Positions 55,031 through 63,095 of a stretch of 64,000 nt of DNA are shown in pieces (within the stretch, counting starts at the first letter, position 1; each line of letters begins with the position of its first letter). This DNA is from Azospirillum lipoferum 4B. GTDB lineage: Bacteria; Pseudomonadota; Alphaproteobacteria; Azospirillales; Azospirillaceae. The notes below the pieces were generated by a model that was not told where the DNA came from, did no database searches, and saw nothing but the letters and a program-made list of their open reading frames with translations. The stretch is taken from assembly GCF_000283655.1 (NCBI RefSeq), contig NC_016587.1:310001-374000 (forward strand), in the 5' to 3' direction. A program made the position numbers and the translations under genes.

Positions 55031-55305
55031 GGAACCTGTCCTTCCGAGTAACCCCTATTATCCCCCGTCCCGTCCCTGCGGTCCATACTGCACTGCAGCA
55101 GGGTCAGGAAGGCTACCCACTGCGCGCCCATTGCTCGCCGCATGCACTGGATGGTCGATGCAACGGCTGGACTAACACTGCGTTTCAGCCAATCGGACGA
55201 ACCGCCGAGCCTGCCCGCCGGACAGCAGCCACTGTCCGAAACGGCGGATCGGGCTAACGGACGGTCCTATGGCCGCGCATTCGGTCGTTACGCGAGGAGG
55301 ACCCC

Positions 55306-57579
55306 TTGGCCACCCAGGAACTTCAGGAACAACCCCGACGCAATAACCCTGAATCTCGGCGGGGTCCAGGTTCCGTCTCCCCCGGTATCTCATACGATCT
55401 GTCGGCCAGCGCCGCCAGCGCGGTGCGCCGGACCACCGGGCTGTTGCGGCGGCACAAGCTGCTGATCGGCACGGTGATCGTGGTCGGCACCGGACTGGCG
55501 GTCCTCGCCGCGTTCCGGATGACGCCGCTCTACACGGCCGAGACCCTGATCATGGTCGAGCACCGCAAGAACACCGTCCTCAATTTCGAAGGCGTGGTGT
55601 CCGACATGACGCCCGACGTCAGCGCCCTGCAGAGCGAGGTCGCCATCCTGAAGTCGCCGGCCTTCGCCGAGAAGGTGGTGGCGAAGCTGAAGCTGATGAA
55701 CGATCCGGAATTCAACGCCTCGCTGCGGCCGCCGTCGCCAGGATGGGTGACGGCGCTGAACCCGCGCAACTGGATTCCCGACAGCTGGAAGCAGACCGGC
55801 GGCGTGCCGCTGTCGCCCGAGGAGATCGAGCGCAACCAACTGACCTCCGTGGTCAACGAGGTGCTCGACAACACGTCGGTCCGGCCGCAGGGCCGCTCCT
55901 ACGTCATCGCCGTCAGCTTCGACAGCGAGGACCCGCGCAAGGCCTCCCTGATCGCCAACACCATGGCCGACCTTTATCTGGTCGACCAGCTCGACGAGAA
56001 GTTCAAGGCGTCCAAGCGCGCCACCCAATGGCTGGAGGAACGGCTGGCCGACCTGCGCCGGGAAGCGCAGACCACCGGCGACGCGGTGGAGAAGTACCGG
56101 ACCCAGCATGGCCTGACCACCTCGTCGGTCAATGAAAGCACCGTGGTCGGCCAGCAGCTGAGCCAGCTGAACGCCGATTACATCCTGGCCCGCACCAAGC
56201 GGCAGGAGGCGGAGACCAAGCTGCGCGACGTCACCGCGATGGCCAATTCGCCGCGCGGCGCCTCGGCGGTCGGCGACGTGCTGGGATCCCCGCTGATCCA
56301 GGCCCTGCGCGAGCGCGAGGTCGATCTGCAGCGGCAGATCGCCGACGCCACCAACCGCTACGGCAACAGGCACCCGATGCTGCAGGCCCTGCAGAGCCAG
56401 CTGCGCGACCTGCAAGGCCAGATCAGGTCCGATGTCGGCAAGATCGTCTCCAACCTCAGCAACGAGGTGGAACTGGCGAAGGGCCGCGAGCAGGGGCTGA
56501 AGGCCAGCCTGGATCAGGCTGAGGCCAAGCAGAACGAACAGCAGCAGGCGACCGTCGGCCTGCGCACCCTGGAACGCGACGCCACCACCGCGCAGGCGAT
56601 GTACGAGTCGCTGCTGACCCGTTCGCAGCAGATCGCGGCACAGACCGACATGCGCCAGCCCGACGCCCGCGTGGTGTCGGAGGCGTCGATCCCGCTCGAC
56701 CCGTCTCAGCCCAACCGCAAGCTGATCGTGCTTCTGGCGCTGGTGGCGTCGGGTACCCTGGGCGTGCTTCTGGCCATGCTGCGCGAACGGGCCGACGGCG
56801 GCTTCCGCAGCCCGCACCAGTTCGAACTGGCGACCGGCGTGCGCAGCCTGGGCATCGTGCCGCGCATTCCGCGCTTCGGCGGCTCGCCCGCCAGCTACGT
56901 CGTCGACAAGCCGGTCTCCGCCTTCGCGGAATCGATGCAGAACCTGCGCACCTCGCTGCTGCTCGCCAATCCCGACGGGCGGCACCGGGTGATCCTGTTC
57001 AGCTCGTCGGTTCCGGGCGAGGGCAAGAGCTCGGTCGCCGCGGCCTTCGCCCGCACCTGCGCCAACGCCGGCCAGCGGACGATCCTGGTCGACTGCGACC
57101 TCAGGCGGAAGTGCCTGCACGAGATGCTGGGCATGGCCAACAACCGTGGCCTGTCGGAGGTGCTGGCCGGCACCGCGGCGCTGGAGGACGCGATCCAGGT
57201 CGATCCGCGCACCGGCCTGCACGTCATCTCCGCCGGCCATGGCAGGTCGCTGCCGCAGGATGCCCTGGGCTCGTCCGGCATGCACCAGCTGCTGTCGCGC
57301 CTGTCGGTCAACTACGACCGCGTGGTCCTGGATTCGCCGCCGGTCCTGGCGGTGTCGGAAGGCAAGCTGCTGGCAGCGCTCGCCGACCAGACCGTCTTCA
57401 TCGTCCGCTGGGGGCTGACCAAGCGCGGCACCGCCATGGCCGGCCTGAAGGAGGTGGTCGAGGCCGGCGGCGAGGTGGTGGGCGTCCTGTTCAGTCAGGT
57501 CGATACCCGGCGCCACGCCCAGTACGAGTTCCCCGACAGCGGCCGGTACCACGGCTACCGCCGCTACTACGCGAACTGA
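55306..57579 (+). CDS. Polysaccharide chain-length protein with tyrosine autokinase (Wzc/ExoP type)
   Basis: 757 residues. Controls length and export of exopolysaccharide. An N-terminal membrane helix (about 55-75) begins the Wzz domain, a long periplasmic coiled coil (about 230-460) follows with a GNVR-type region, a second helix (about 475-495) precedes the cytoplasmic BY-kinase: Walker A SSVPGEGKSSV (Lys574), Walker A' TILVDCDLRRKC, Walker B DRVVLDSPPV, and a Tyr-rich tail (YEFPDSGRYHGYRRYY) for autophosphorylation. The start is TTG 55306, fixed by GAGGAGG five bases ahead. First gene of the polysaccharide locus; no separate Wza or Wzb is in view. Confidence 0.9.
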   Translation: MATQELQEQPRRNNPESRRGPGSVSPGISYDLSASAASAVRRTTGLLRRHKLLIGTVIVVGTGLAVLAAFRMTPLYTAETLIMVEHRKNTVLNFEGVVSDMTPDVSALQSEVAILKSPAFAEKVVAKLKLMNDPEFNASLRPPSPGWVTALNPRNWIPDSWKQTGGVPLSPEEIERNQLTSVVNEVLDNTSVRPQGRSYVIAVSFDSEDPRKASLIANTMADLYLVDQLDEKFKASKRATQWLEERLADLRREAQTTGDAVEKYRTQHGLTTSSVNESTVVGQQLSQLNADYILARTKRQEAETKLRDVTAMANSPRGASAVGDVLGSPLIQALREREVDLQRQIADATNRYGNRHPMLQALQSQLRDLQGQIRSDVGKIVSNLSNEVELAKGREQGLKASLDQAEAKQNEQQQATVGLRTLERDATTAQAMYESLLTRSQQIAAQTDMRQPDARVVSEASIPLDPSQPNRKLIVLLALVASGTLGVLLAMLRERADGGFRSPHQFELATGVRSLGIVPRIPRFGGSPASYVVDKPVSAFAESMQNLRTSLLLANPDGRHRVILFSSSVPGEGKSSVAAAFARTCANAGQRTILVDCDLRRKCLHEMLGMANNRGLSEVLAGTAALEDAIQVDPRTGLHVISAGHGRSLPQDALGSSGMHQLLSRLSVNYDRVVLDSPPVLAVSEGKLLAALADQTVFIVRWGLTKRGTAMAGLKEVVEAGGEVVGVLFSQVDTRRHAQYEFPDSGRYHGYRRYYAN

Positions 57580-57590
57580 GGAAGGCTCCC

Positions 57591-57625
57591 CCCTCTCCCG
57601 CCCCACAGGGCGGGAGAGGGCTTTT
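57591..57625 (+). terminator. Terminator-like hairpin between the kinase and flippase genes
   Basis: CCCTCTCCCGCCC (57591-57603) pairs with GGGCGGGAGAGGG (57608-57620) and is followed by TTTTT. Same CTCTCCC/GGGAGAG unit as the larger intergenic repeats. It should end or attenuate transcription inside the polysaccharide locus. Confidence 0.85.
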
Positions 57626-57670
57626 TGCCGCGTGATTCAAAAGACGTTTCCACCACCGAAGAGCCTGTGA

Positions 57671-59134
57671 ATGTCCGCTGGCCACCGCATCTTCCGGAAC
57701 ATCCGAGCCCTTGCCGCCGCGAAGGCGGCGACGATGGCGAGCGGGCTGGTCACCGCCGCCTGGACCGCGCGGGTGCTGGGCCCGGACAGCTTCGGCGTGC
57801 TGGGATTCGGCACGTCGCTGATGGCCTATGCGGCCCTGTTCGTGAACATGGGCCTGTCCACCTACGCCATCCGCGAGATCGCGCGCGACCGCGATCGGAA
57901 CGACCACCGCGACCGGGCAGCGGAGCTGTCGGAGCATGTGCTGACCCTTCGAACCGTCCTGGCCCTGTTGGTGGGTGCCGTCTATGCAGTCTTCATCCTG
58001 TCTTTGGACAAGCCGATGGAGGTGAAGGCGGTTCTTCTGATGCAGGCGGTGCAGCTGCTCGGGAACGCCCTGGTGCTCGACTTTGTTTATCAGGCGACCG
58101 AGAAGATGGGGGTGATCGCAACGCGGGAGATCGGGACCTCCATCGGCTCCATGCTGCTCGTCTTCCTGCTGGTGCGTGGACCTGAGGACGCCATCACCGC
58201 GGCCGCCATCACCGGCGGCTCCATCACCGTCAACGCGCTGATCATGATCGGCCGTTTCCGCCGCGATTTCGGCACGCTGCGCCCGAGGATCGACCTGAAG
58301 GTGTGGCGCCGGATCCTGACGGCGGCGACGCCGATGGCGGTCGGCGTCTTCGCCTGGGCGATCTTCACCCATCTGGACGTGGTGATGCTGGGCTTCCTGG
58401 CCCCGCACACCGAGGTCGGCTGGTACAGCGCGGCAGTGAAGATCCAGACCCTGGCGAATCTGGTCGGCAACATCGTGATGAACGCCTTCCTGCCGCAATT
58501 GGCTGCCTCTTATGGCGAGATCGGGCCGATGCGCGACCGGATGCGCGCCTATGCCGGCGTCATGCTGGCGGTCGGCGGGCTGGTCATCGCCGGCGGCTTC
58601 GCCCTGGCGCCGGTCATCCTGGGCACGCTGTTCGGCGACGCCTACGCCCCGGCGACGCTGGCGCTGCGGCTGCTGATGCTGGCCTCGGCGGTGGTCTACG
58701 CCAACATGATCCTGGGCAACCCGCTGCTCGTCTGGCACCGGCAGACCGGCTACATGATCGCCATGCTGTCGGGTGGTGCGCTGAACGCCCTGCTGAACAT
58801 CTGGTGGATTCCCCGCTACGGCATCGAGGGCGCGGCAATGGCGACCTTCACCGCGGAACTGGCCGCCACCGTCGCCATCGCCTGGATCCACCGTCGGGCG
58901 GTGGGCGAGCTGTATGTCGGGATCGCCGCGCGGGCGATGCTGTGCGCCGGCGCGGCCATCGGCACGGCCTTCGCCCTGGCCCATGTCGGCGCCCCGTTCT
59001 TCGACCGCATGCCGGCGCTGGTGCATTTCGTCGCCGGCAGCGCGGCGATGGTCGCGGTCTATGCGCTGGTGGCCGTTCTGACCGGTCTGGTGCGTCCGAA
59101 AAGGCTGCGCCGGCTGACCAGCGCCACGGCGTGA
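57671..59134 (+). CDS. Polysaccharide repeat-unit flippase (Wzx type)
   Basis: 487 residues, twelve to fourteen membrane helices of the MATE-like oligosaccharide flippase family. FRNIRALAAAKAATMASGLVTAAWTARVLGPDSFG is the typical N-terminal helix pair, and FTHLDVVMLGFLAPHTEVGWYSAAVKI is the second conserved segment. Moves undecaprenyl-linked units across the inner membrane. GAGCCTGTGA precedes the ATG, about average. Same direction as the kinase gene, separated by the hairpin. Confidence 0.85.
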   Translation: MSAGHRIFRNIRALAAAKAATMASGLVTAAWTARVLGPDSFGVLGFGTSLMAYAALFVNMGLSTYAIREIARDRDRNDHRDRAAELSEHVLTLRTVLALLVGAVYAVFILSLDKPMEVKAVLLMQAVQLLGNALVLDFVYQATEKMGVIATREIGTSIGSMLLVFLLVRGPEDAITAAAITGGSITVNALIMIGRFRRDFGTLRPRIDLKVWRRILTAATPMAVGVFAWAIFTHLDVVMLGFLAPHTEVGWYSAAVKIQTLANLVGNIVMNAFLPQLAASYGEIGPMRDRMRAYAGVMLAVGGLVIAGGFALAPVILGTLFGDAYAPATLALRLLMLASAVVYANMILGNPLLVWHRQTGYMIAMLSGGALNALLNIWWIPRYGIEGAAMATFTAELAATVAIAWIHRRAVGELYVGIAARAMLCAGAAIGTAFALAHVGAPFFDRMPALVHFVAGSAAMVAVYALVAVLTGLVRPKRLRRLTSATA

Positions 59135-59555
59135 GGAGGGTGAAGCATGACAGTCGGGTTGTCCGTCCCGGCGACTGCACCCGACAAGTTTGCAATGCCG
59201 GTCTTCGCTTTTCGGCTGCGGAAACGGAATGTGCCTATTGCACCACTTTCGAACGTCTCTGTTGGTGCCTCCAAGCATTCATTGGGACGCGGCAAGGGTT
59301 AGTACCATTAATACGGCCGTGATCTGCAATCATGGTCTTTCCATCGGACGGCGATTTCTGAAACACTTCGCGCTGCACAACGCCGGTAACGAGGTACTTC
59401 ATCGTCACGGCGAAGTCACAACAAGAAAACAATTTCGAATTCCGAGGTTTCTCCGTCTGCATCCTTGGCAACAGGGCAGGGCAGCCGGGGCGTCTCCAAA
59501 CTCTCTCGGCAACCCGCCTCCGGTGGCGGGGCCTCAGCAAACGGCAGGAGCGACG
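59135..59555. other. 421-base AT-richer leader before the nucleotide-sugar dehydrogenase gene
   Basis: No coding gene recognised. It is clearly less GC-rich than the genes around it, with AT tracts near 59305-59325 and 59420-59445 (ACAAGAAAACAATTTCG). A long in-frame extension of the next gene runs into it but lacks family similarity. Likely a second promoter/regulatory region of the polysaccharide locus. Confidence 0.5.
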
Positions 59556-60911
59556 ATGCTTCCCAAGACTTTTTCCGATCGTAACGTCAGCGTCCTCGGG
59601 CTCGGCTATGTCGGCCTGACGCTGGCGGTGGCGATGGCGGACGCCGGCTTCCAGGTGCATGGGGTCGAGGTGCGGCAGGACGTGCTCGACAAGCTCGGCC
59701 AGGGCAACCCGCATTTCCACGAGCCGGGCCTGACGGAGAAGCTGCGCCACGTCATCGCACGCGGCCGCTTCACCTTCAGCCGCAACCAGCAGGATTCCAG
59801 CAAGGCCAGCGTCTTCATCATCACGGTCGGCACGCCGCTCGGCAAGGACGGCCGGGTCCGCACCGACATGATCGAAGCGGCCACCCGTCAGGTCGCCAGC
59901 TGCCTGCATGACGGCGATCTGGTCATCCTGCGCTCCACCGTGAAGCTGGGCACCACCCGCAACGTCGTGGCGCCGATCCTGCGCGCCACCGGCAAGCAGT
60001 TCGACATCGCCTTCTGCCCGGAACGCACGCTGGAAGGGCAGGCGCTGCTGGAGCTGAACCAGCTGCCGCAGATCATCGGGGCGGAGAGCCTGGACGTCGC
60101 CACCCGCGCGGCGCAGATCTTCGGCTTCCTGACGCCGACCACCGTCAAGGTCTCCACCCTGGAGACGGCGGAGCTGATCAAGCTGGTCGACAACACCTAT
60201 CGCGACGTCACCTTCGCCTTCTCCAACGAGATCGCCAAGCTGTGCAACGCCATGGAGATCTCGGCGGTCGAGGTGGCGCGCGCCGGCAAGCTGGGCTATC
60301 CGCGCACCAACCTGCCGCTGCCCGGCCCGGTCGGCGGCCCCTGCCTGGAGAAGGACCCCCACATCCTGATCGAGGCGGCGCGCGAGGTCGGTGTCGAGAT
60401 GGCGATCACCGCCGCCGGCCGTCTGGTCAACGAAAGCCAGCCGGTCGAGGTCGCCGACTTCCTCGGCAAGCTCGCCCATTCGATGCAGGGCTTCCCGGAG
60501 GTGCCGACCATCAGCCTGATGGGCCTCGCCTTCAAGGGCCGGCCGGCGACCGACGATCTGCGCGGCACCATGGCAAAGCCGGTGCTGGAGGAGCTGCGCC
60601 AGCGCTTCCCCACCGCCCGCCTGCGCGGCTTCGACGCGGTGGTGCGGCCGGACGACATCCGCTCCTTCGGGCTGGAGCCGGCGGCCAACATGACCGAGGC
60701 GGTGTCCGGCGCCAATCTGGCGGTGATCCTGAACAACCACCCGGTCTTCACCTCCATGCCGCTGCCGGATCTGGCCGAGCGGATGGACCGGCCGGGCGTG
60801 ATCTACGACTTCTGGAACAACTTCAACAGCCGCGATGTCGACCTGCCGGACGGCACCGCCTATGTCGCGCTCGGCAGCCATGGCGCCGCCCGCTACGCGC
60901 ATGTGGCCTGA
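59556..60911 (+). CDS. UDP-N-acetyl-D-mannosamine/UDP-glucose-type nucleotide-sugar dehydrogenase
   Basis: 451 residues. Oxidises a nucleotide sugar to its uronic acid using NAD. VSVLGLGYVGLTLAVAMADAG is the NAD site; TVGTPLGKDGRVR and RSTVKLGTTRN follow; the catalytic Cys is in GPVGGPCLEKDPHIL, close to the WecC/WbpA form (GGPCLxKDP) rather than UDP-glucose dehydrogenase. ATG 59556 follows AGGAG. Makes an acidic sugar for the exopolysaccharide. Confidence 0.85.
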   Translation: MLPKTFSDRNVSVLGLGYVGLTLAVAMADAGFQVHGVEVRQDVLDKLGQGNPHFHEPGLTEKLRHVIARGRFTFSRNQQDSSKASVFIITVGTPLGKDGRVRTDMIEAATRQVASCLHDGDLVILRSTVKLGTTRNVVAPILRATGKQFDIAFCPERTLEGQALLELNQLPQIIGAESLDVATRAAQIFGFLTPTTVKVSTLETAELIKLVDNTYRDVTFAFSNEIAKLCNAMEISAVEVARAGKLGYPRTNLPLPGPVGGPCLEKDPHILIEAAREVGVEMAITAAGRLVNESQPVEVADFLGKLAHSMQGFPEVPTISLMGLAFKGRPATDDLRGTMAKPVLEELRQRFPTARLRGFDAVVRPDDIRSFGLEPAANMTEAVSGANLAVILNNHPVFTSMPLPDLAERMDRPGVIYDFWNNFNSRDVDLPDGTAYVALGSHGAARYAHVA

Positions 60912-60944
60912 CGCAATCCGGGCCTGAAGAGGAATCGAACCGAC

Positions 60945-61940
60945 ATGAAACACTATCTCGTCACCGGCGGCAGCGGCTTCATCGGCGCCGCACTGGTCCA
61001 GCGGCTGGTCCGTGACGGCCACCGCGTCCGCGTGCTGGACGACAATTCGCGCGGGCACACCGGGCGGCTGGCCGGCGTGCTGGACGACGTGGAGTTCGTC
61101 CAGGGCGACATCCGCGACCCGGCCGCCGTGCGCGAGGCGGTGCGCGGCGTCGACGGCGTGCTGCATCTGGCCGCCGTCAACGGCACCAGGCATTTCTACG
61201 AGAAGCCGGAAGTGGTCCTGGACGTCGGCGTGCGCGGCATGCTGAACGTGCTGGACGCCTGCCGTGCCGACGGGGTGGGCGACCTCGTCGTCGCCTCCTC
61301 GTCGGAGGCCTACCAGACCCCGCCAGTGGTGCCGACGCCGGAGGACGTGCCGCTGGTGGTGCCGGACGTGCTGAACGCCCGCTACAGCTACGGCGGCTCC
61401 AAGCTGATCTCGGAGCTGCTGGCCGTCAACTGGGGCCGCAGCGGCTTCGACCGCGTGGCGATCTTCCGTCCGCACAACGTCTACGGCCCCGACATGGGCT
61501 GGGAGCATGTGGTGCCGGAATTCTCCCGCCGCGCGGTGGAGGCGATCGCCAGCCACCCGAGCGGGCCGGTGCCCTTCCAGATCCAGGGCGACGGCCGCCA
61601 GACCCGCGCCTTCGTCCACATCGACGACGCCATCGACGGCATCGTGACGGTGGTCGACAAGGGCGAGCATCTCGGCATCTACCATATCGGCAACCCGGAA
61701 GAGGTCACCATCGCCGACCTCGCCCGCCAGACGGTGTCCTGCCTCGGCCGCGAGGCCCAGGTGATGCCGGGTCCTGCCGCCCCCGGCGGCACCGACCGCC
61801 GCAGTCCCGACATCGCCAGGCTGACGGCGCTGGGCTTCACCCCGCGCATCCCGCTCTCCGCCGGCCTGCCCGGCGTGGTGGAGTGGTACGCCGAGCGCGC
61901 ACGGGCGGAACTGGGGCGCATGGGGCAGGCGGCGGAGTAG
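60945..61940 (+). CDS. NAD-dependent epimerase/dehydratase
   Basis: 331 residues of the extended SDR family. TGGSGFIGAALVQRL is the NAD site, SSSEAYQTP holds the catalytic Ser, and YSYGGSKLISE the Tyr-x3-Lys pair. Conserved FRPHNVYGPDMGWEHVV and TRAFVHIDDAIDGI support a nucleotide-sugar 4-epimerase or decarboxylase role; the precise substrate cannot be named. Follows the dehydrogenase by 33 bases, same operon. Confidence 0.85.
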   Translation: MKHYLVTGGSGFIGAALVQRLVRDGHRVRVLDDNSRGHTGRLAGVLDDVEFVQGDIRDPAAVREAVRGVDGVLHLAAVNGTRHFYEKPEVVLDVGVRGMLNVLDACRADGVGDLVVASSSEAYQTPPVVPTPEDVPLVVPDVLNARYSYGGSKLISELLAVNWGRSGFDRVAIFRPHNVYGPDMGWEHVVPEFSRRAVEAIASHPSGPVPFQIQGDGRQTRAFVHIDDAIDGIVTVVDKGEHLGIYHIGNPEEVTIADLARQTVSCLGREAQVMPGPAAPGGTDRRSPDIARLTALGFTPRIPLSAGLPGVVEWYAERARAELGRMGQAAE

Positions 61941-61951
61941 GGGGGCAGCGT

Positions 61952-62080
61952 TTTGCCCCCTCCCTAACCCTCCCCCGCTTCGCGGGAGAGGGGACTGCCG
62001 CCGCTTCGGCGGTCAGGTCACGCCGACAAGCGTTCTACCCCCTCTCCCGCGAAGCGGGGGAGGGATGGGGAGGGGGCAAA
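61952..62080. repeat. Composite palindromic repeat within the polysaccharide operon
   Basis: Outer arms TTTGCCCCCT (61952-61961) and AGGGGGCAAA (62071-62080) are exact inverted copies. Inner hairpin units CCCCGCTTCGCGGG and CCCGCGAAGCGGGG also mirror each other, with CCGCCGCTTCGGCGG in the centre. Same design as the 36.9 kb element. Lies between two genes of one direction, so it would form large hairpins in the mRNA. Confidence 0.8.
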
Positions 62081-62122
62081 TAGCCTCCCCCCAAGTCACC
62101 TCTTCATCAGGAGACGGCCCGC

Positions 62123-63088
62123 ATGGACCGCAACAGCCGTATCTTCGTCGCCGGCCACCGGGGACTCGTCGGGTCCGCCATTCTGCGGCGGCTGACGGAG
62201 GCCGGGCATACCGACCTCGTGATCCGCGACCGGTCGCAGCTCGACCTGACGGACCAGGCGGCGGTGCGCGCCTTCTTCGACCGCGAAGGGATCGAGCATG
62301 TGATCCTGGCCGCGGCGAAGGTGGGCGGCATCCTTGCCAACGACCGCTTCGGCGGCGACTTCATCCGCGACAACCTGTTGATCCAGAACAACGTCATCGA
62401 CGCCGCATGGCGCGCCGGCGTGAAGAAGCTGCTGTTCCTCGGCTCCTCCTGCCTCTACCCGAAGCATGCCGAGCAGCCGATCAAGGAGGAGGCGCTGCTG
62501 TCCGGCCCGATGGAGCCGAGCAACAAGCCCTACGCTGTCGCCAAGATCGCCGGCATCACCATGTGCCAGGCCTACCGGCGCCAGTACGGCTTCAACGCCA
62601 TCTGCGCCATGCCGTCCAACCTCTATGGTCCCGGCGACCATTTCGATCCCGAGACCTCGCACGCGCTGCCGGGCATGATCCGCCGCTTCCACGACGCCAA
62701 GCTGGCGGGCGATCCGACCGTCACGCTGTGGGGCACCGGCACGCCGCGGCGCGAGTTCCTCTATGTCGACGACATGGCGGACGCCTGCCTGCACCTGATG
62801 GACCATTACGACAGCGAGGAGATCATCAATGTCGGCCCCGGCGACGACATCGCCATTGCCGACCTCGCGGCGCTGATCCGCGATACCGTCGGCTACACCG
62901 GCACGTTGACCCACGACCTGAGCAAGCCCGACGGCCACCCGCGCAAGCTGATGGACGTGTCGCGTCTGTTCGCCACCGGCTGGCGCCCCAGGGTGTCGCT
63001 GGAGGAGGGGCTGCGCCGCACCTACGACTGGTTCCTGGAGAACGCTGCTCCGGACCGTCGCCAAGCTTCCAAGCAGGCTGCGGAGTAA
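62123..63088 (+). CDS. fcl: GDP-L-fucose synthase
   Basis: 321 residues. Converts GDP-4-keto-6-deoxymannose to GDP-L-fucose. IFVAGHRGLVGSAILRRL (NADP site with GHRGLVG), ILAAAKVGGILAND, FLGSSCLYPK (catalytic Ser), NKPYAVAKIAGI (Tyr-x3-Lys) and NLYGPGDHFDPE are all specific to the family. GDP-mannose dehydratase (gmd) is not in the window. Suggests fucose in the exopolysaccharide. Confidence 0.95.
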   Translation: MDRNSRIFVAGHRGLVGSAILRRLTEAGHTDLVIRDRSQLDLTDQAAVRAFFDREGIEHVILAAAKVGGILANDRFGGDFIRDNLLIQNNVIDAAWRAGVKKLLFLGSSCLYPKHAEQPIKEEALLSGPMEPSNKPYAVAKIAGITMCQAYRRQYGFNAICAMPSNLYGPGDHFDPETSHALPGMIRRFHDAKLAGDPTVTLWGTGTPRREFLYVDDMADACLHLMDHYDSEEIINVGPGDDIAIADLAALIRDTVGYTGTLTHDLSKPDGHPRKLMDVSRLFATGWRPRVSLEEGLRRTYDWFLENAAPDRRQASKQAAE

Positions 63089-63095
63089 AGCCCCG

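Noticed and set aside
59190-59555. N-terminal extension of the nucleotide-sugar dehydrogenase
   Set aside because: The 122 extra residues do not resemble the family; AGGAG before ATG 59556 and the conserved NAD-site start decide.
59235-61685. Minus-strand open frame of about 816 codons
   Set aside because: Antisense to the nucleotide-sugar dehydrogenase and epimerase genes, both with clear motifs.
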